DNA of 64,000 nt from Marsupella aquatica (GCA_973895155.1 OZ316891.1:24552001-24616000), one strand, 5' to 3'; positions 30,812 to 42,109 are shown, counted from the stretch's first letter. Made by a program: numbers and translations. The notes: generated from the letters alone by a model not told the origin.

Positions 30812-33711
30812 TTAGCCGTTTCATCCAATTGGTCTACATCCTTAACTTCCTCCGGAATTGCAGCTAAAAAGGTGGATTCTATTGTAAAGCAGTCCTCGAC
30901 CTCTTCGTCTTCTTCTTCCAAGTCACCTTCCATTGGTTCTTGCCATAATCCGCTGGGGGGTACCTCTGGTCCAAAGACACCTTCTTCGGTTAGGTTAGTG
31001 AGGCATTCTAACCAACGTACTTCATCGGCTGACTCCAGTCCACTATCGTACCCATCTACTTCCCTTATGCTTTTCCTACGGTCATCCTTAGTGTCCCAGG
31101 ATACCGTGATAGAGGGGGTCCCGAAAGTGAACTGCTTTTTACCCCAATCTTCTATTACCTCGGCTAGGTACAGCCATGGCCTACCAATCAATAGCCGGAA
31201 TGATGTAGGATTTACCGGCTTCATTACTACATAGTTAATGCTAAAGAAGATACCTCCTATCTCTGTCTTGATGCCGGTTAACACTCCCGTCGGAATGACC
31301 TGATATCCATTGGCCATGTTCAACACTCTTCCAGTCATCTCCGGTGTTAGACCCCACCCTTTTGCTGTTGAATCAATCATAATACATACCCCTGATCCTC
31401 CATCGATGGGTACCCGTAGTAATAATTCTCCTTGAATCATTAATGGTAATGCTGGGGCTCCTTGATCTTCTTCTATCATTAGTACGTCGGATCTGGTTGC
31501 TACCTTGGGTAATCTCGGCTTGCCGAGAATAGCCTTCCTTAATTGCTTCCGGAAGTACGGGCTATTTTTCAATAGTTGACCTACTGTTGCCGAGACTCTA
31601 GATTCTAGTACATCTTTAGCCAGGTCATAGGGAACAATCGGCTTCTCTTCTGGTGGTGTTTCCGTCTTGGATTCGGCCAGTTTTGCCACGCTAGTCTCCA
31701 CAGCTGTTGGGTCTTCCGAAGCAAACAATGCTTTTGCTCGTTTTACATCCTTGGCAATGGCTTCGGTATTCTCCAGGGTTTCTAATTCTCTTAGTTGTTC
31801 CTTAACACTAGCCGTAACAGAGGGGTAGAACAACTTAGGATGATCTCGATTGAAGTCGCTATCTTGTGAAGGATTGGTTTCACTGGTGGGCTCATGGCTT
31901 ACCTGTATTGCCGGAGCCCTCCCTTCTCCTTCTGTTGATGTTGACGAAGAGTCGATCCTTTCCTCCGTAACCTTCCCTTTATTTTTGGCCAGCCCATCCC
32001 ACCTTTCCTTCCTTCTGGTAGATCGAGTAGAGACCCGGTAGCAATCATGATCTAAATCCTCCTCTGAGAAGGTTGATAGGGCTTCGGCCTCATCATCAGA
32101 TGGTACGAACTCTGCCTCGGCATCCTCTTGCCATCCTAGTTCGATGTGGTTGATTTGAACTCCTCCGGGGGTAGTACCTGGCGGTAAGATCTTGATCGGC
32201 AAAAGCTTATGATTTGCGGCCAGGCCTGCCAACCAAGTAGGACATTGTCCTAGCATATGACCTTCCTGTCGGCATCCCATACATAGCTGAGCTGGTTGTC
32301 CATCACCCTGTTTGCGTGCATTCGGGCATTCTCTAGCAAAATGGCCAGGTTGACCACAATTATAGCACGCCGCAAATCTTTGCACATTCGGCCTAGGAGG
32401 TACTGACGGGTTCTGAATAATCCGAGGATACATCTCTCCTGGATTGTTCCTTAATCCTGACCACAGAGATGCAGGTCTGTTGGATAGGTCTTGTGCTCCA
32501 GTCTCACTGATGCCGAAAACACTATCAGCGGCATCTCCCAAAAAGTACTCTACTTCTCCCTGACATGGTCTGATCTCGGCCACATGCCAAACATGATTAG
32601 TATTAAGCTTAGGACACGCATCTTTATGGTGTCCGGTTTTATAACATAAGGCACACCATACAGAGCTATCCTCCTGTACTACCTTCTTCTTTGGTTTTAC
32701 CTCTGCAATGATAGCCTTAAGTTGCTCGGTAAGGGCTACGATGTTATCTGGTGGCTTAGCCTCCATCTTGACTTTCGTCTTCCCTCTCCTTCTGCCCTTC
32801 CTTTTCCTAGTTCTTTCTTCTTCAGAACTAGAAGATGACTCACTCTTGCTACTCCCACTATCCGAGCTTGACTTATCACTTCTAGACTTCTTGGAATGTT
32901 TCTTCTTCTTATCTTTTTTCTTATGGGGTGATCCCTCCTCTGATGAGGAACTCTCAGACTTAAGCTGTTTCTTCCGGCTTGTGATATCTGCATTAATGTA
33001 TAATTGAATATCCTTAATTGCTTCGGCTAAAGTCTCCGGGTTCTCCTTCCTAATTGCAAAACTCATCTTCTGTGGCAAAGCATTCACCAACCATTGAAGT
33101 TGCATACCTTCAGATGCATTGGTCTTTGTACGTCTTACCAGTTTCTGAAAGCGTTGCAAGAACTTCCTGAAGGATTTGTTCTCCTTGAACCGAAGTTGTC
33201 CCAACTTCAGCACTGCTAGTTCTGAAGTTCCAATGGGTCGAAACTCCTTAACAAAGAGTGTTTTGAAGATATCCCAGATGGCTTGATCTTCCACATCTAA
33301 TGCTCTGTACCAAGGCCTAGCCTCACCCTTGAACAGGCCGGGAAGAATCTGCATCTTGATGGCCGATTCTCCATTTGCTGCAGCGGTTCCCTCGAAATCA
33401 TCCAACCATTCGTCCGGATCCTCATCTCCTCTCCCATGAAATGCCTTGTAATGTATGCGCGACCGCTGGCTCAATCTGGTCCCTGGCCTCTCGTTTGGCC
33501 GTGCCTCTGGTTCCCCCATGTCGGTTGGAGACTCACTTCTCCTTACCGACTCTTCTTCTGGTATGTCTTCTTCGACGCCACTTCCAGTTTCGGAGCTACC
33601 AGCTCTTTCTGCCCCTCTCAGTCGCTGTGTATCATGCCACCCGGCGAGCTGCTGCAGTCGAGCTCTCTCCCGTTGAATCACTCTTTCTTCCCTCGGCGTA
33701 AGGTCAGTCAT
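30718..33711 (-). CDS. gag-protease polyprotein
   Basis: The 997-codon frame starts at ATG 33711, about 50 bases after the primer-binding-like site. Order: Arg-rich N-terminus; retrotransposon gag capsid-like region (HYKAFHGRGDEDPDEWLDDF, GEARPWYRAL, IWDIFKTLFVKEFRP); a long Ser/Glu/Lys linker rich in KKKDKKKKHSKKSR-type sequence; three CX2CX4HX4C knuckles (CALCYKTGHHKDAC, CYNCGQPGHFAREC, CMGCRQEGHMLGQC); and a retropepsin-like domain with VPIDGGSG as active-site motif and FRLLIGRPWLY as the flap-end motif. It ends in a frame overlapping pol by about 94 bases. Open throughout. Confidence 0.92.
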   Translation of the reverse strand: MTDLTPREERVIQRERARLQQLAGWHDTQRLRGAERAGSSETGSGVEEDIPEEESVRRSESPTDMGEPEARPNERPGTRLSQRSRIHYKAFHGRGDEDPDEWLDDFEGTAAANGESAIKMQILPGLFKGEARPWYRALDVEDQAIWDIFKTLFVKEFRPIGTSELAVLKLGQLRFKENKSFRKFLQRFQKLVRRTKTNASEGMQLQWLVNALPQKMSFAIRKENPETLAEAIKDIQLYINADITSRKKQLKSESSSSEEGSPHKKKDKKKKHSKKSRSDKSSSDSGSSKSESSSSSEEERTRKRKGRRRGKTKVKMEAKPPDNIVALTEQLKAIIAEVKPKKKVVQEDSSVWCALCYKTGHHKDACPKLNTNHVWHVAEIRPCQGEVEYFLGDAADSVFGISETGAQDLSNRPASLWSGLRNNPGEMYPRIIQNPSVPPRPNVQRFAACYNCGQPGHFARECPNARKQGDGQPAQLCMGCRQEGHMLGQCPTWLAGLAANHKLLPIKILPPGTTPGGVQINHIELGWQEDAEAEFVPSDDEAEALSTFSEEDLDHDCYRVSTRSTRRKERWDGLAKNKGKVTEERIDSSSTSTEGEGRAPAIQVSHEPTSETNPSQDSDFNRDHPKLFYPSVTASVKEQLRELETLENTEAIAKDVKRAKALFASEDPTAVETSVAKLAESKTETPPEEKPIVPYDLAKDVLESRVSATVGQLLKNSPYFRKQLRKAILGKPRLPKVATRSDVLMIEEDQGAPALPLMIQGELLLRVPIDGGSGVCIMIDSTAKGWGLTPEMTGRVLNMANGYQVIPTGVLTGIKTEIGGIFFSINYVVMKPVNPTSFRLLIGRPWLYLAEVIEDWGKKQFTFGTPSITVSWDTKDDRRKSIREVDGYDSGLESADEVRWLECLTNLTEEGVFGPEVPPSGLWQEPMEGDLEEEDEEVEDCFTIESTFLAAIPEEVKDVDQLDETAKWGAVAGTVDFLQALWQSRRGPQRHRSSARN

Positions 33712-33757
33712 TACCTACGCTTCCGTTCTAACTTCATATCTCACGGCTTAAGAAATG

Positions 33758-33780
33758 CCCCCTCCATCTAGTGCCAAAAA
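33758..33780 (-). promoter_or_regulatory. Candidate primer-binding site of complete A element
   Basis: On the minus strand TTTTTGGCACTAGATGGAGG follows the 5' LTR end. It differs from the + strand copy (GGCGCTAG) by one base. The tRNA is not assigned. Confidence 0.6.
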
Positions 33781-36700
33781 TGTGGTGCGTCCCATGGCTC
33801 CCTAAACCCAAGAAACCCCCCAGCTCAAGCCGATTCCCGCAGGTTTCGTGCTTGGCGAGGCCGTTTCCGCGGCTTAGCGGCATGGGACGCTGCTAACCTT
33901 CTACTACTACTATTAACATTTTACACACATATACTGGACAGATCCTTCATCGGGTCATGAGATACGTAGCCGGCCTAATATAGGCCTTCCCTTGTCTTCC
34001 CCTGTCTTCCCCTCCGTCTTGTTAGGTATGTTTGGATTCCGCCGCCGGAATGATCCCCAATAGGCTTGGTTAAGCCGCTAAGACCTCTCTTAGCTCGACA
34101 CATCCAACTATCACTCCCCTGCTTACTTTCCTTCCTTCTGTTGATGTGGGCACTCTTCACACAAGTTAATGCGACACACAAATAGCAAAATGACTCATTC
34201 TGACTGAGTCATACCATGCACTTGCCATACAAACAGTACATCTCATACACAAGTTCTGCGAACTAAGCCGTGAGACCAACTCTATTCAGCTCTTAGGCAT
34301 GAGGAAACATGAATATACACAAGGGTCACTGTATGACTAACCGAGAGCTTCTCGTACTACTTGATCCCAGCCCGGCTGGTGCAAACTAAAAACTTGCTAA
34401 AGAAGAGGCCCTGAGCTCCCCGCTGCCCAGGTACTTATCCTGGTAGTGGATCCGCCATTCTTTGCATCGTAAGCCTAATCTACCTGACAGTAATCTACTT
34501 GCCCGAATCTACCTATGTACAGCAAGGCAGGAGCACAAGTGTTGCTCCTACCAGTGGAACCGCAATCCCACTAAGCTAAGTGTCAGGGCCGCTCCTGGTT
34601 CTGATCCTAATCCTAAACGTGGAGATCCGCGCCCGCCCTGCCCACTCACGCCTCCTCCCTCCACGTCCGCCCTCCCTAAAAGGAACGGCGCCCTTGCACC
34701 GTCACGACACCGGTGGTGGATCCTCAATGGACGCCCCCAACACTTCCTCCTCAGCCACTGCCGTTGGCCCGCCTACTGACAGATTACCTGCCCTTGACCG
34801 AGTCAACTCTCCATCGGCCTAACTGGGTCCACCTTCGGCTTCAGCCTCGACACCGGCCTCGGCAATACCCACGGCTTCGGCCTCAGCCACTCCCACGGCT
34901 TCGGCCTCCCCTTCCCCTAGGGTAGTTGGATCCTTAGCCGTGACCCTGTCTGGGGTCGGTGCTGGGTCTACCTCCTTGATCACCACGGCCTGTGAAGTCG
35001 TATTACTCCTTGACCCTGGAGGTTTCCGCTTCTTCTTCATTGGTGGCTCGGCAGCTGGTCCCTTCCCCTTCCCACTTACTTCCGGCACTGGTGCAGTTGA
35101 CGCGGCTTGTCCTTCGGCAATTACCACCCCTGGTAACTGGTTTGTCCCAACGGGAGATGGACCTGCTGCAGCTAAGCATTTAAATACTGCGGCTTGTTTC
35201 TTCAGCCGCTCTGTTTGGTTGTCGGCCTGCCGCTGTAGGTTCTCCATCTTCCTCGTGATTTCCTCCAACTCCTCTTGGGTTTCATCCAGGTCCTTACGTG
35301 CCCCCTCCAACTCGTTTTTGGCCTCCTCCTGCTCCCTGTGGGCTTCCTCCAATTCCTTCTTCAAGGTAGCCCTCTCCTCCTGGGTTGCTCTTAGCTCCTT
35401 GTCGAGCTCTGCAATGATGACAGACTCCATCTGGTTCATCTTGGCGTAAGTCTGTTCGAGCATCTCGTCCTTCTCCCTTAGGTCGGCCTTGAAGCTGGCC
35501 GTCAGGGACGCAAGCTCCTGCTGCAGCGCCATAATCCCTTGATAGGATTTCCCTAACTCGACCTCCTTCTGCTCAAGGGCTCCGCGGATTTTCTCGAGCT
35601 CCCCTTTCAACGCCCATTCCTTTCTTTGGGTCTCCGCCATGGCCCGGCTGTTGGCTGTTATGTGGGCCTCCTCTATATTCTTCAGCTCTTGCTTCCACTT
35701 CTCCCTCTCTTTGATCGTGTCGGCCAACTCTTCCTGCGTCTGAGTCAGTTTATCCTTGATATTCTGATTATCAGCCTGCGCGGTGTCCAACTGCCCCTGC
35801 ATGATGTTCAGCTCATGTCGTTTAATCCGCAGTTCATCTTGGGCTTTCTTGGCCGCCCTTAGATTTTCAATCTCGGCTTCCATCCTCCTAAGCCGCCGAA
35901 TGACCTCGTCCTTCTTGCTTCTCTCTAAAGCCACCGCTTCTTCTAATTGGTGCTTCTCCAACTGCTCCCTGTGAAAAAAGGGTCCTACCTCCAACTCCTC
36001 TCCAAAGATGCCGAGCGCAAGTTCCCCACACATCTCACCATACTCCATGGCTCTATTCTTAGCGTAGGTGGAGTAAGTAGAAGTGATCGGCATCGCCCAT
36101 CGCGGCCTCTGCTCCCACGCCGTCCTGCGGATCTCTTCAATCGTGGCTAGAGGTTTGCTTCCTTTTTCGGCTAGCCGCCTGATGTCCTCCGGCCAATCTC
36201 CTCCTGGTAAATCCTTTTCCTTAGCCAGGGCGGCCTCTTCCTCCTGCTTGATTCGCTCCTGAAATTCCTGCACCGTCTGTTTTATGCCGTCGAAGCTCGG
36301 GGGAGCGACATCTGGTGGGGGAGACTCAGGGCTACTCTGCTGGTTGGGGTCCCCTCGCACTACCCTTGGAAGTGTGGGGACAAACCGGCCACAGGTCCTT
36401 ACTCCTGGAACGTGATGGTCCGACCCATAGCCGGAATTATCATGGCTGCAGTCCTCCACTGCCTCCTCTACCTCTTGGACGTCCGGCTTCTCCCTCTCCT
36501 CTTCCTCGGTAGGAGCTTCAGGCAATTCTGCCTCAGATTCGGAGCTTGAGGTTCCCACGTACATTCGAACACCTGGCTTGGATTCCGGCCTGATTCTCTC
36601 CTTGTCTCCAGCAAAGGGGTTTTCTCTTGTGAGCCGGTGTAGGCCTACCTCTGTAGTAGTGTCCTGCATTGTTGCCGTTGCCGTTGTTGTTGTTGTTGCC

Positions 36701-38414
36701 GATGCCGATTTCTTTTCTTTCTCCAGTAGTTTCAGCAGACTCTGCATGCCTGGTTGCTGCATCGGCAAGTCTTCCTTCCTGGGCCTAAACACCTGCTCGA
36801 TCGTAGGACTAACAGGTGGTTGAGGCTTCTCAGCCAACGGCCTTGGCGTTGGAGCTTCCTCGGGTGCCCTTACCTGCAGGGGAAGTACCGGGGCAAAAGT
36901 CTGACCTCTGGCATACCGGCACAACAGCGGCATGTGATAGCCAAGCCGCGACACGCTCCCCATGCCGATTACCTGCTGCTCCTCCTTTAAGATCTTCTTC
37001 AATTGGTTGAGGAGGTACCCGTTGTAGTCCCGGCTTGGGTCTGGCCTTTCTGCCAGATAGACCTGTGCCTTGCCGATCTCTGCCCTCGGTAAGTTACAAT
37101 GCATGGTCACCCGCAAGAAGTCGATCATCTCTCCTATGTGCGGGTTGGTGCAGGTGTTCCGGAAGAAGCCATTCTTCGTTGATGGCCCGGGGAACGACCG
37201 GAACTCCTTGTCAGGCAAGGTCTTCCTGGTATCAACTTTGGTCTTATTGCCCATCGGCAAGCCAAACACTTCGGCAATCACCTTGGGAGTAAGATAGAAA
37301 TCCTTCCCATATATCCTCGTGCAATTGGTCTCGGGTTCCCATGACCCCACGAATTCTAATAGGTCTGACTCCGGTACCTCCGGCTTCAGCCATGGTAATC
37401 TTACAAAGGCCTCCAAGCCGGATCCGGCCATGAAGCCTTGGTACTTCTTGGTCTGCATGGCCGTAAAGCATGCATCCTCCTCCCGTGCAAAATGTAGTTG
37501 CACCTCCACCGGTAGGGTTGCCGCCCAGCCCTTCCAGGTGTCATCCCTGGTTGGAATGGCCTTGATGGGATCGACCTCCTCCTCTTCGGCTTCTCCCTGC
37601 CTCCTGCTCGGCTGGCTTCTTTGGTGCCGCCGACCTCGTTCTTTTTGCCGGGGTGGCTTCATCGTTGACGGCCCCCTTCCTCTTCATCTCTGCTGCCGTG
37701 GAGGTTTCTCCTAGCACCGTTGCCCGGGTCCACCTTTCCGTGCTACCCTTTAATTCCCAGTGTATGTCGTTGCAGTTCTTGATGGCCTCTCGGATGCCGA
37801 CGACGCTGTCTTTGCAAAACAGAAGATCGTCGAGTTGATTGGAAGTAGGCGTCCACAGGAACTCGTCCTTGATGAGTTCGCCTCCTAAGAAAGCCGTCTT
37901 CTGCAGCTCCCACAATCGAGCGAGCTCCTGCCGTTCTCGAGCTACCCTTTCTGACTCCTCGTCCTCGTAAGTCTTGATGTACTCAGTTGCCCGTTCGAAC
38001 AGGCATCCCCAAAAATGTGCCGCTTGATTGACGTTGCTCATACCCTCCTTAGGTCGATCGTCGGTATCTACTCTCTCCCCGAGTGCTTGCCTAAGCAGCT
38101 GACAGTAGTTGGCCTCCCGTAGTCGTCTGCCTAGTTCGTGCTCGCAAATGAGCCACCATCTCCTGCAAGCGCTCCTTACCCCTCTCCTCTGCCGGTCCTT
38201 CTTCCCGTTGATCCTTCCTAGCCGCCGACGCTTAACGCGCCCTAACCCTAATCGGGTTTTCACCCTCAGCCTTACCTCCGGCCTCTGCCCGGGTTCCATG
38301 GTTGCCCCTAATTGTTTATATTTTCCTTGTTTTGTCACTATACTAAGGTGTTCCTAGGGTGCCTTCCTGCTTTACCCACTTAACCGGCCGAGTGATTCCT
38401 GTCTAGGCATCACA
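33781..38414 (-). repeat. 5' LTR of the complete A element
   Basis: It runs from TGTGATGCCTAGAC at 38414 to GACGCACCACA at 33781. It is six bases longer than its partner because of two extra codon-length repeats in the Ala/Thr stretch near 36690. The last 1.0 kb (33781-34818) is noncoding. Confidence 0.95.
34819..38299 (-). pseudogene. A-LTR ORF in the 5' LTR, same 8-bp deletion plus a stop
   Basis: ATG 38299 opens the frame. The 8-bp deletion ends it at 37541, and the main part is open from 37662 to TAG 34819-34821. In the 3' LTR that codon is CAG, so the last 30 or so codons were lost by a post-insertion transition. Otherwise it is as in the 3' LTR copy. Confidence 0.8.
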
Positions 38415-38419
38415 GGTAC

Positions 38420-39556
38420 GCTTGGTTTGATCGACGAACCCTTCCCCGTGTCAACGTTGCAAGGCTGGTCCCCGCTAGGTGGGTGTTCCCGGCCTTGGAG
38501 AGACAGCCCCAACCCGAGGCACGAAGTCCAATGGACACGTAGGCTTCACCCACCCCACCCCCGCAAGTAGCTGTAGTTGTGACCGAGGAGGTACCGGATC
38601 GGTCGGTTATCGCAACCGCCGATGCAATCCAACAGGCCGGGCTAAGTACAAAAGTCGGTACAACGGAGGTCTTACTCGAGCCGGGGCCCCCCAATGACCC
38701 GGCGGTGGCTATTCTGGAGAATCGGACATCGCAGCAGCAGGACACTCCAGCCCCTTCCAACGCGTCACCAGGGCTGGATGTCACTGCCCTGGCCTCCGCG
38801 CGTGTTGACGTCTGCCCGTGCCCAACTCCGGACAGGCACAACCTGGACCACCCAAAACTCTTCATACCGGGCACATTTTTGAATGGGCTTCTGGGAGATT
38901 TCTCTCATCAAATTGCCCAGGATACCGGGGAGTTCATGGCCCAAAAGGTAGCATGTTTCTTCAATCAGGAGTTGGTTGCCGCAATAAAAGCTGGTCGGGC
39001 CCAATCGGAGGCCCTTCAGAGGATAGAGCAATATCGGAAGGAGTCCGTATACTTAAAGAACGAGGTTGCGGCTCAGGAGGTGGAGCTTCTGCAACTACGA
39101 CCCAAGGTCGCAACCACCGACGAGTCGTTAGCAAAGGCGCACGCCCTTACCGCCCTAGCCGAGCAGGCCAAAGCAGGGAACGAGGCCGAGATTTCACGGC
39201 TCCGGTCCCAAATTGACAGTTTGAAGAAACAAACTGTCATCTGGCAGAAAGACTTGGAGGAGGCCGAAGAACGAGCCCAGCTGGACACTACGGAAATAGC
39301 CACGCTACAAGCCAAAGTAACGCGGCTTCAGACCGAAGCCGATAAGTAGGACCAGTTGGTAGGCAAGCTGACGAACGATGCCCAGCAGCTGGAGGAGGCA
39401 TGCCAGGAGGCAGCGGAGGAGACGGACGCGGCGAAGCGAGAGAACAAATCTTTGCTAGACCAAGTCCAGCTCCTCAAGTCGAACAACAACAGGCTTTGCA
39501 GACAGCGGAAAGACCGCTCCCTCTCGGGCGGCTCTGGCAAGCGTGCCAGACATTAG
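38420..39556 (+). pseudogene. B-LTR ORF, C-terminal coiled-coil part (copy 2)
   Basis: The frame continues from 22928 in exact phase once one GGTAC is removed. In-frame stops are TAG near 38540 and TAG 39347-39349; otherwise it is open to TAG 39554-39556. It contains the conserved NHLDHPKLF-type block, FLNGLLGDFS and FFNQELVAAIKAG, then about 190 residues of heptad-like coiled coil (LRSQIDSLKKQTVIWQKDL, LLDQVQLLKSNNNRL). The function is unknown; a multimerising structural protein is the simplest reading. Confidence 0.7.
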
Positions 39557-40461
39557 CGGCGGAGTAGGAATAGAATAGGGTTAGGAGTAGCTAAAGTCAG
39601 GCTATTGGGACAGGCACCTACCTTAGTTACAGCAGCACTACCGTGCTGTCCAGCCTGCGTAGATTAGGATCTTCTAATAAGACACGGCCGTTTTTCGGCC
39701 TGACGGTCAGATTAGTTAGGACCTATTAAAGTCAGCGGATCTTCGGGCGGGAGGACACTCCGTTCCCCGGCCCTTAGTATTTAGTGCACCCCTCGGTAGA
39801 GGCAAGGGGGGGTTTTAGTCTCAGAGTTGGACATCCGTGGTATGTGCGGGGAGTCCCAACCTCTGGGAATGAAAGAGTACCAAGGGGAGGGGGTAGGACT
39901 AAGCTCGTCGGGCGAGTGCGGAGCCGGGCTCCGTTGTAGTATACTCTCTCGGCCTTGAACCTATTCATTCCGGAGCTATCATGTCAACCAAGTGTACGCA
40001 CATGTCCCCTATGTAGTAAAATCCTTTCCCATTATTTCCTTCGTGTAAATCAAGATTGTATGCTTGTGCGTGTGTATGTGTGTGTGTGAATCTCGTGTAT
40101 AGGTGACAACGCCGGGCCGAACGCACTACCCGAGTCGTGCACGGGGTGCAGCCTGTGGGTATGTGGTTGCGAGCACGGGTTGAGGACCTGTATCATAGAA
40201 TCCGGATCAAAGGCGGACAACATGAAGGCTTAGAAGTCCTTAAGCCGGGGTCGATCCTGTTATCGACTAAGGTATGTTCCGGCGGTGGAACACAAACCAT
40301 AACTAGGAGATGTCCGTATCTAACAGTAGGCGCACTTAGCGCTAGTTTTCATGAATTAGGTGCATGACGCGCTTCCCTCCCTACCCGAACCCTCATTTTT
40401 ACGAAGGAGATGCCTGTTTAAAGCTGAAGCCTGAGTTACGGCCAAGGTGGATGACGTGACA
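39557..40461 (+). other. Noncoding 3' part of B LTR
   Basis: About 0.9 kb without supported coding sequence, ending GATGACGTGACA. It includes a promoter-like block at 39774-39812 and a TGTGTGTATGTGTGTGTG dinucleotide stretch near 40069-40088. Confidence 0.6.
39774..39812 (+). promoter_or_regulatory. Candidate second core promoter of B LTR
   Basis: AGTATTTAGTGCACC followed by CCTCGGTAGAGGCAAGGGGG aligns with AGTATATAGAGCAGCC and CCCCGGTAGAGGCAAGGGGG at 59948-59984. A TATA-like box and an identical downstream block kept in otherwise different DNA suggest a conserved transcription start for genomic RNA near the LTR 3' end. Confidence 0.45.
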
Positions 40462-42109
40462 ACCATTCTCAAGTCAACTAGTTCCAGTGAAATCTCGAGG
40501 TTCATCGCGGCTGGGGACTTCTGCCATGAACAAGTTGGCTGTTTGCCAAAGAAATACAATGGAAATATTGTATTCGAGTTGTCTCCTGTGGGAGCTCTTT
40601 CAAAGGGGTCACGTCTACGCGACATGGACCGGTCGAAGGATTGCTACATCTGGACCAGAATATTTCCTACATCAGCTAATGTTCATCCCAAGAAATATTG
40701 GGAATTTGGTAAAGTAACGTACACTGGTTCCATTGAGTGTAGGAATAATACTTGCGACTATTTTTGACGGAAGAAAAGGAGGAACCAGAAGGCCTGGGGT
40801 GGAACCCCCAAACTTGGCGGGCAACATCGTGTTGGCTCCTTCATTGACGAAGGTGGAGTTGTTTGCCAATTTTGTGATCAAGTTCCGTTTTGTGTCCAAT
40901 CTTGTCCAGCAAGGTTATTTTACATGTACCCCCAGGTTCTAGTTGACTCAGAAACCTGTACTCACATGTCCCGCTTGGCAATTTATATGGGGATGCACAA
41001 CCATCCTTCAAGAAAGGTGTTTTCTCGGAGCGCAGAGAAGATTGTTGAGGAGGTTATCAAAAAGAAATTGGAAGGAAATCCAATTTTCACTCCTACTGGT
41101 GTAAAAAATGTGGCGACAGGGTCTTTTGTAAAGTCCTTGTGTGAAAGTGTGGAAGATATTCAAGATATTGAAGAAACCAAGATATTTGAGTCGCTCATGG
41201 TAGTTTCCACACCCCAGAAGTTTGCGTCCCTCTTTCGTAGTGTTAGACAGGACCAGAAAGGTCGAGGTGAACTAGATTTTCTTGTTCGGTATCAAAGAAA
41301 TATCAACATGCCTTTCCTCCAAAGGTACCTCCTACCAGGTCAAGGGTCTCAAGAAGACCGTCCTCACATATTCAAGATGACTTCGATCGGCCATGGATCA
41401 GGCGTCGATCTTTTGAGACAAATGCAACCTGGTGGAAGTCTCGAAGGTTCTTGGGTAAGTTTTGATGTGATGAAACGACTCACAAAAGACTGGGTTACTT
41501 TTAGTGCGCATATTTACGGTCACAACTATCACGCTCTGTGTACCTTATTTACTTGCAAACTAAAAGCAGAGGATACAGAGTCGTTTGAGAAGGCTTGGAG
41601 ACTAATGATTGAGGTGTCCAAGGAGAATGGATTAGAAAATCCGAGTATTCATGGATTCATGGCGGACAATGCTCAAGCTGGTTGGCTGGCAGTCCGAAAT
41701 GTCTTTTTTGGAGGGCATCCAAACCCTGAGCGTGAGCGAACTGATGCATTCCATTTCTACCAAGCCTTCCATCGCCATTCAGTTGAAGGAGTGATTGAAG
41801 AGAGTCAAGGAGAGCATTGGAGGCTTTGGGATAAGATGTGAAATGCCCCCACGTTTGTAGAGGCTTACAGAATTTCAAGGGAGATTGATTTGTGGTGGCA
41901 GTCGGGTAACTGTGTCCCGGGGAAGCTTCGGATGCTCCAAAGTTGGATTTCATGGTGGGTCGTTAGGTGGAGGCAATGGGGAAATTTTATTCGTTTGGTA
42001 AGTTAGTTTACTTTGCTTTCCGCTCTTTAGGTATTACTATGCTATATTCTCATTACAAAATGTTTGAATCCATATTCAAATATTAAAATACCATAGCATC
42101 CTTTAATAC

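Larger units (their letters stand above)
22929..38414 (-). mobile_element. Complete, young family A Ty3/gypsy-type element, TSD GGTAC
   Basis: The element is 15,486 bp with GGTAC at 22924-22928 and 38415-38419. The LTRs are 22929-27556 (4,628 bp) and 33781-38414 (4,634 bp). By eye they differ by about two dozen substitutions, nearly all transitions, plus one 6-bp repeat-length change, so roughly 0.5%. The internal region 27557-33780 (6.2 kb) has gag-protease and pol frames without decay apart from features shared with the older copy. There is no chromodomain after integrase, which points to the non-chromovirus (Tat/Athila-like) side of plant Ty3/gypsy elements. It is the youngest insertion in the window. 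Confidence 0.95.
20963..40461 (+). mobile_element. Solo LTR of family B (copy 2), TSD ACCAT, split by a complete A element
   Basis: The LTR runs TGTGACGCCGCC...GATGACGTGACA with ACCAT duplicated at 20958-20962 and 40462-40466. Removing the nested A element (22929-38414 plus one GGTAC) leaves about 4.0 kb and no gag-pol, so it is a solo LTR. It carries a promoter at the 5' side, a long frame, and a noncoding 3' part with a second promoter-like block. Confidence 0.9.

Noticed and set aside
38300-38420. TTAGGG-like telomeric word (CCCTAACCCTAA near 38239) as an interstitial telomere
   Set aside because: Fewer than three units, inside the LTR coding frame of every A copy.
40069-40088. TG dinucleotide run as a regulatory Z-DNA element
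   Set aside because: It is a short simple repeat inside a noncoding LTR tail. Nothing further supports a role.
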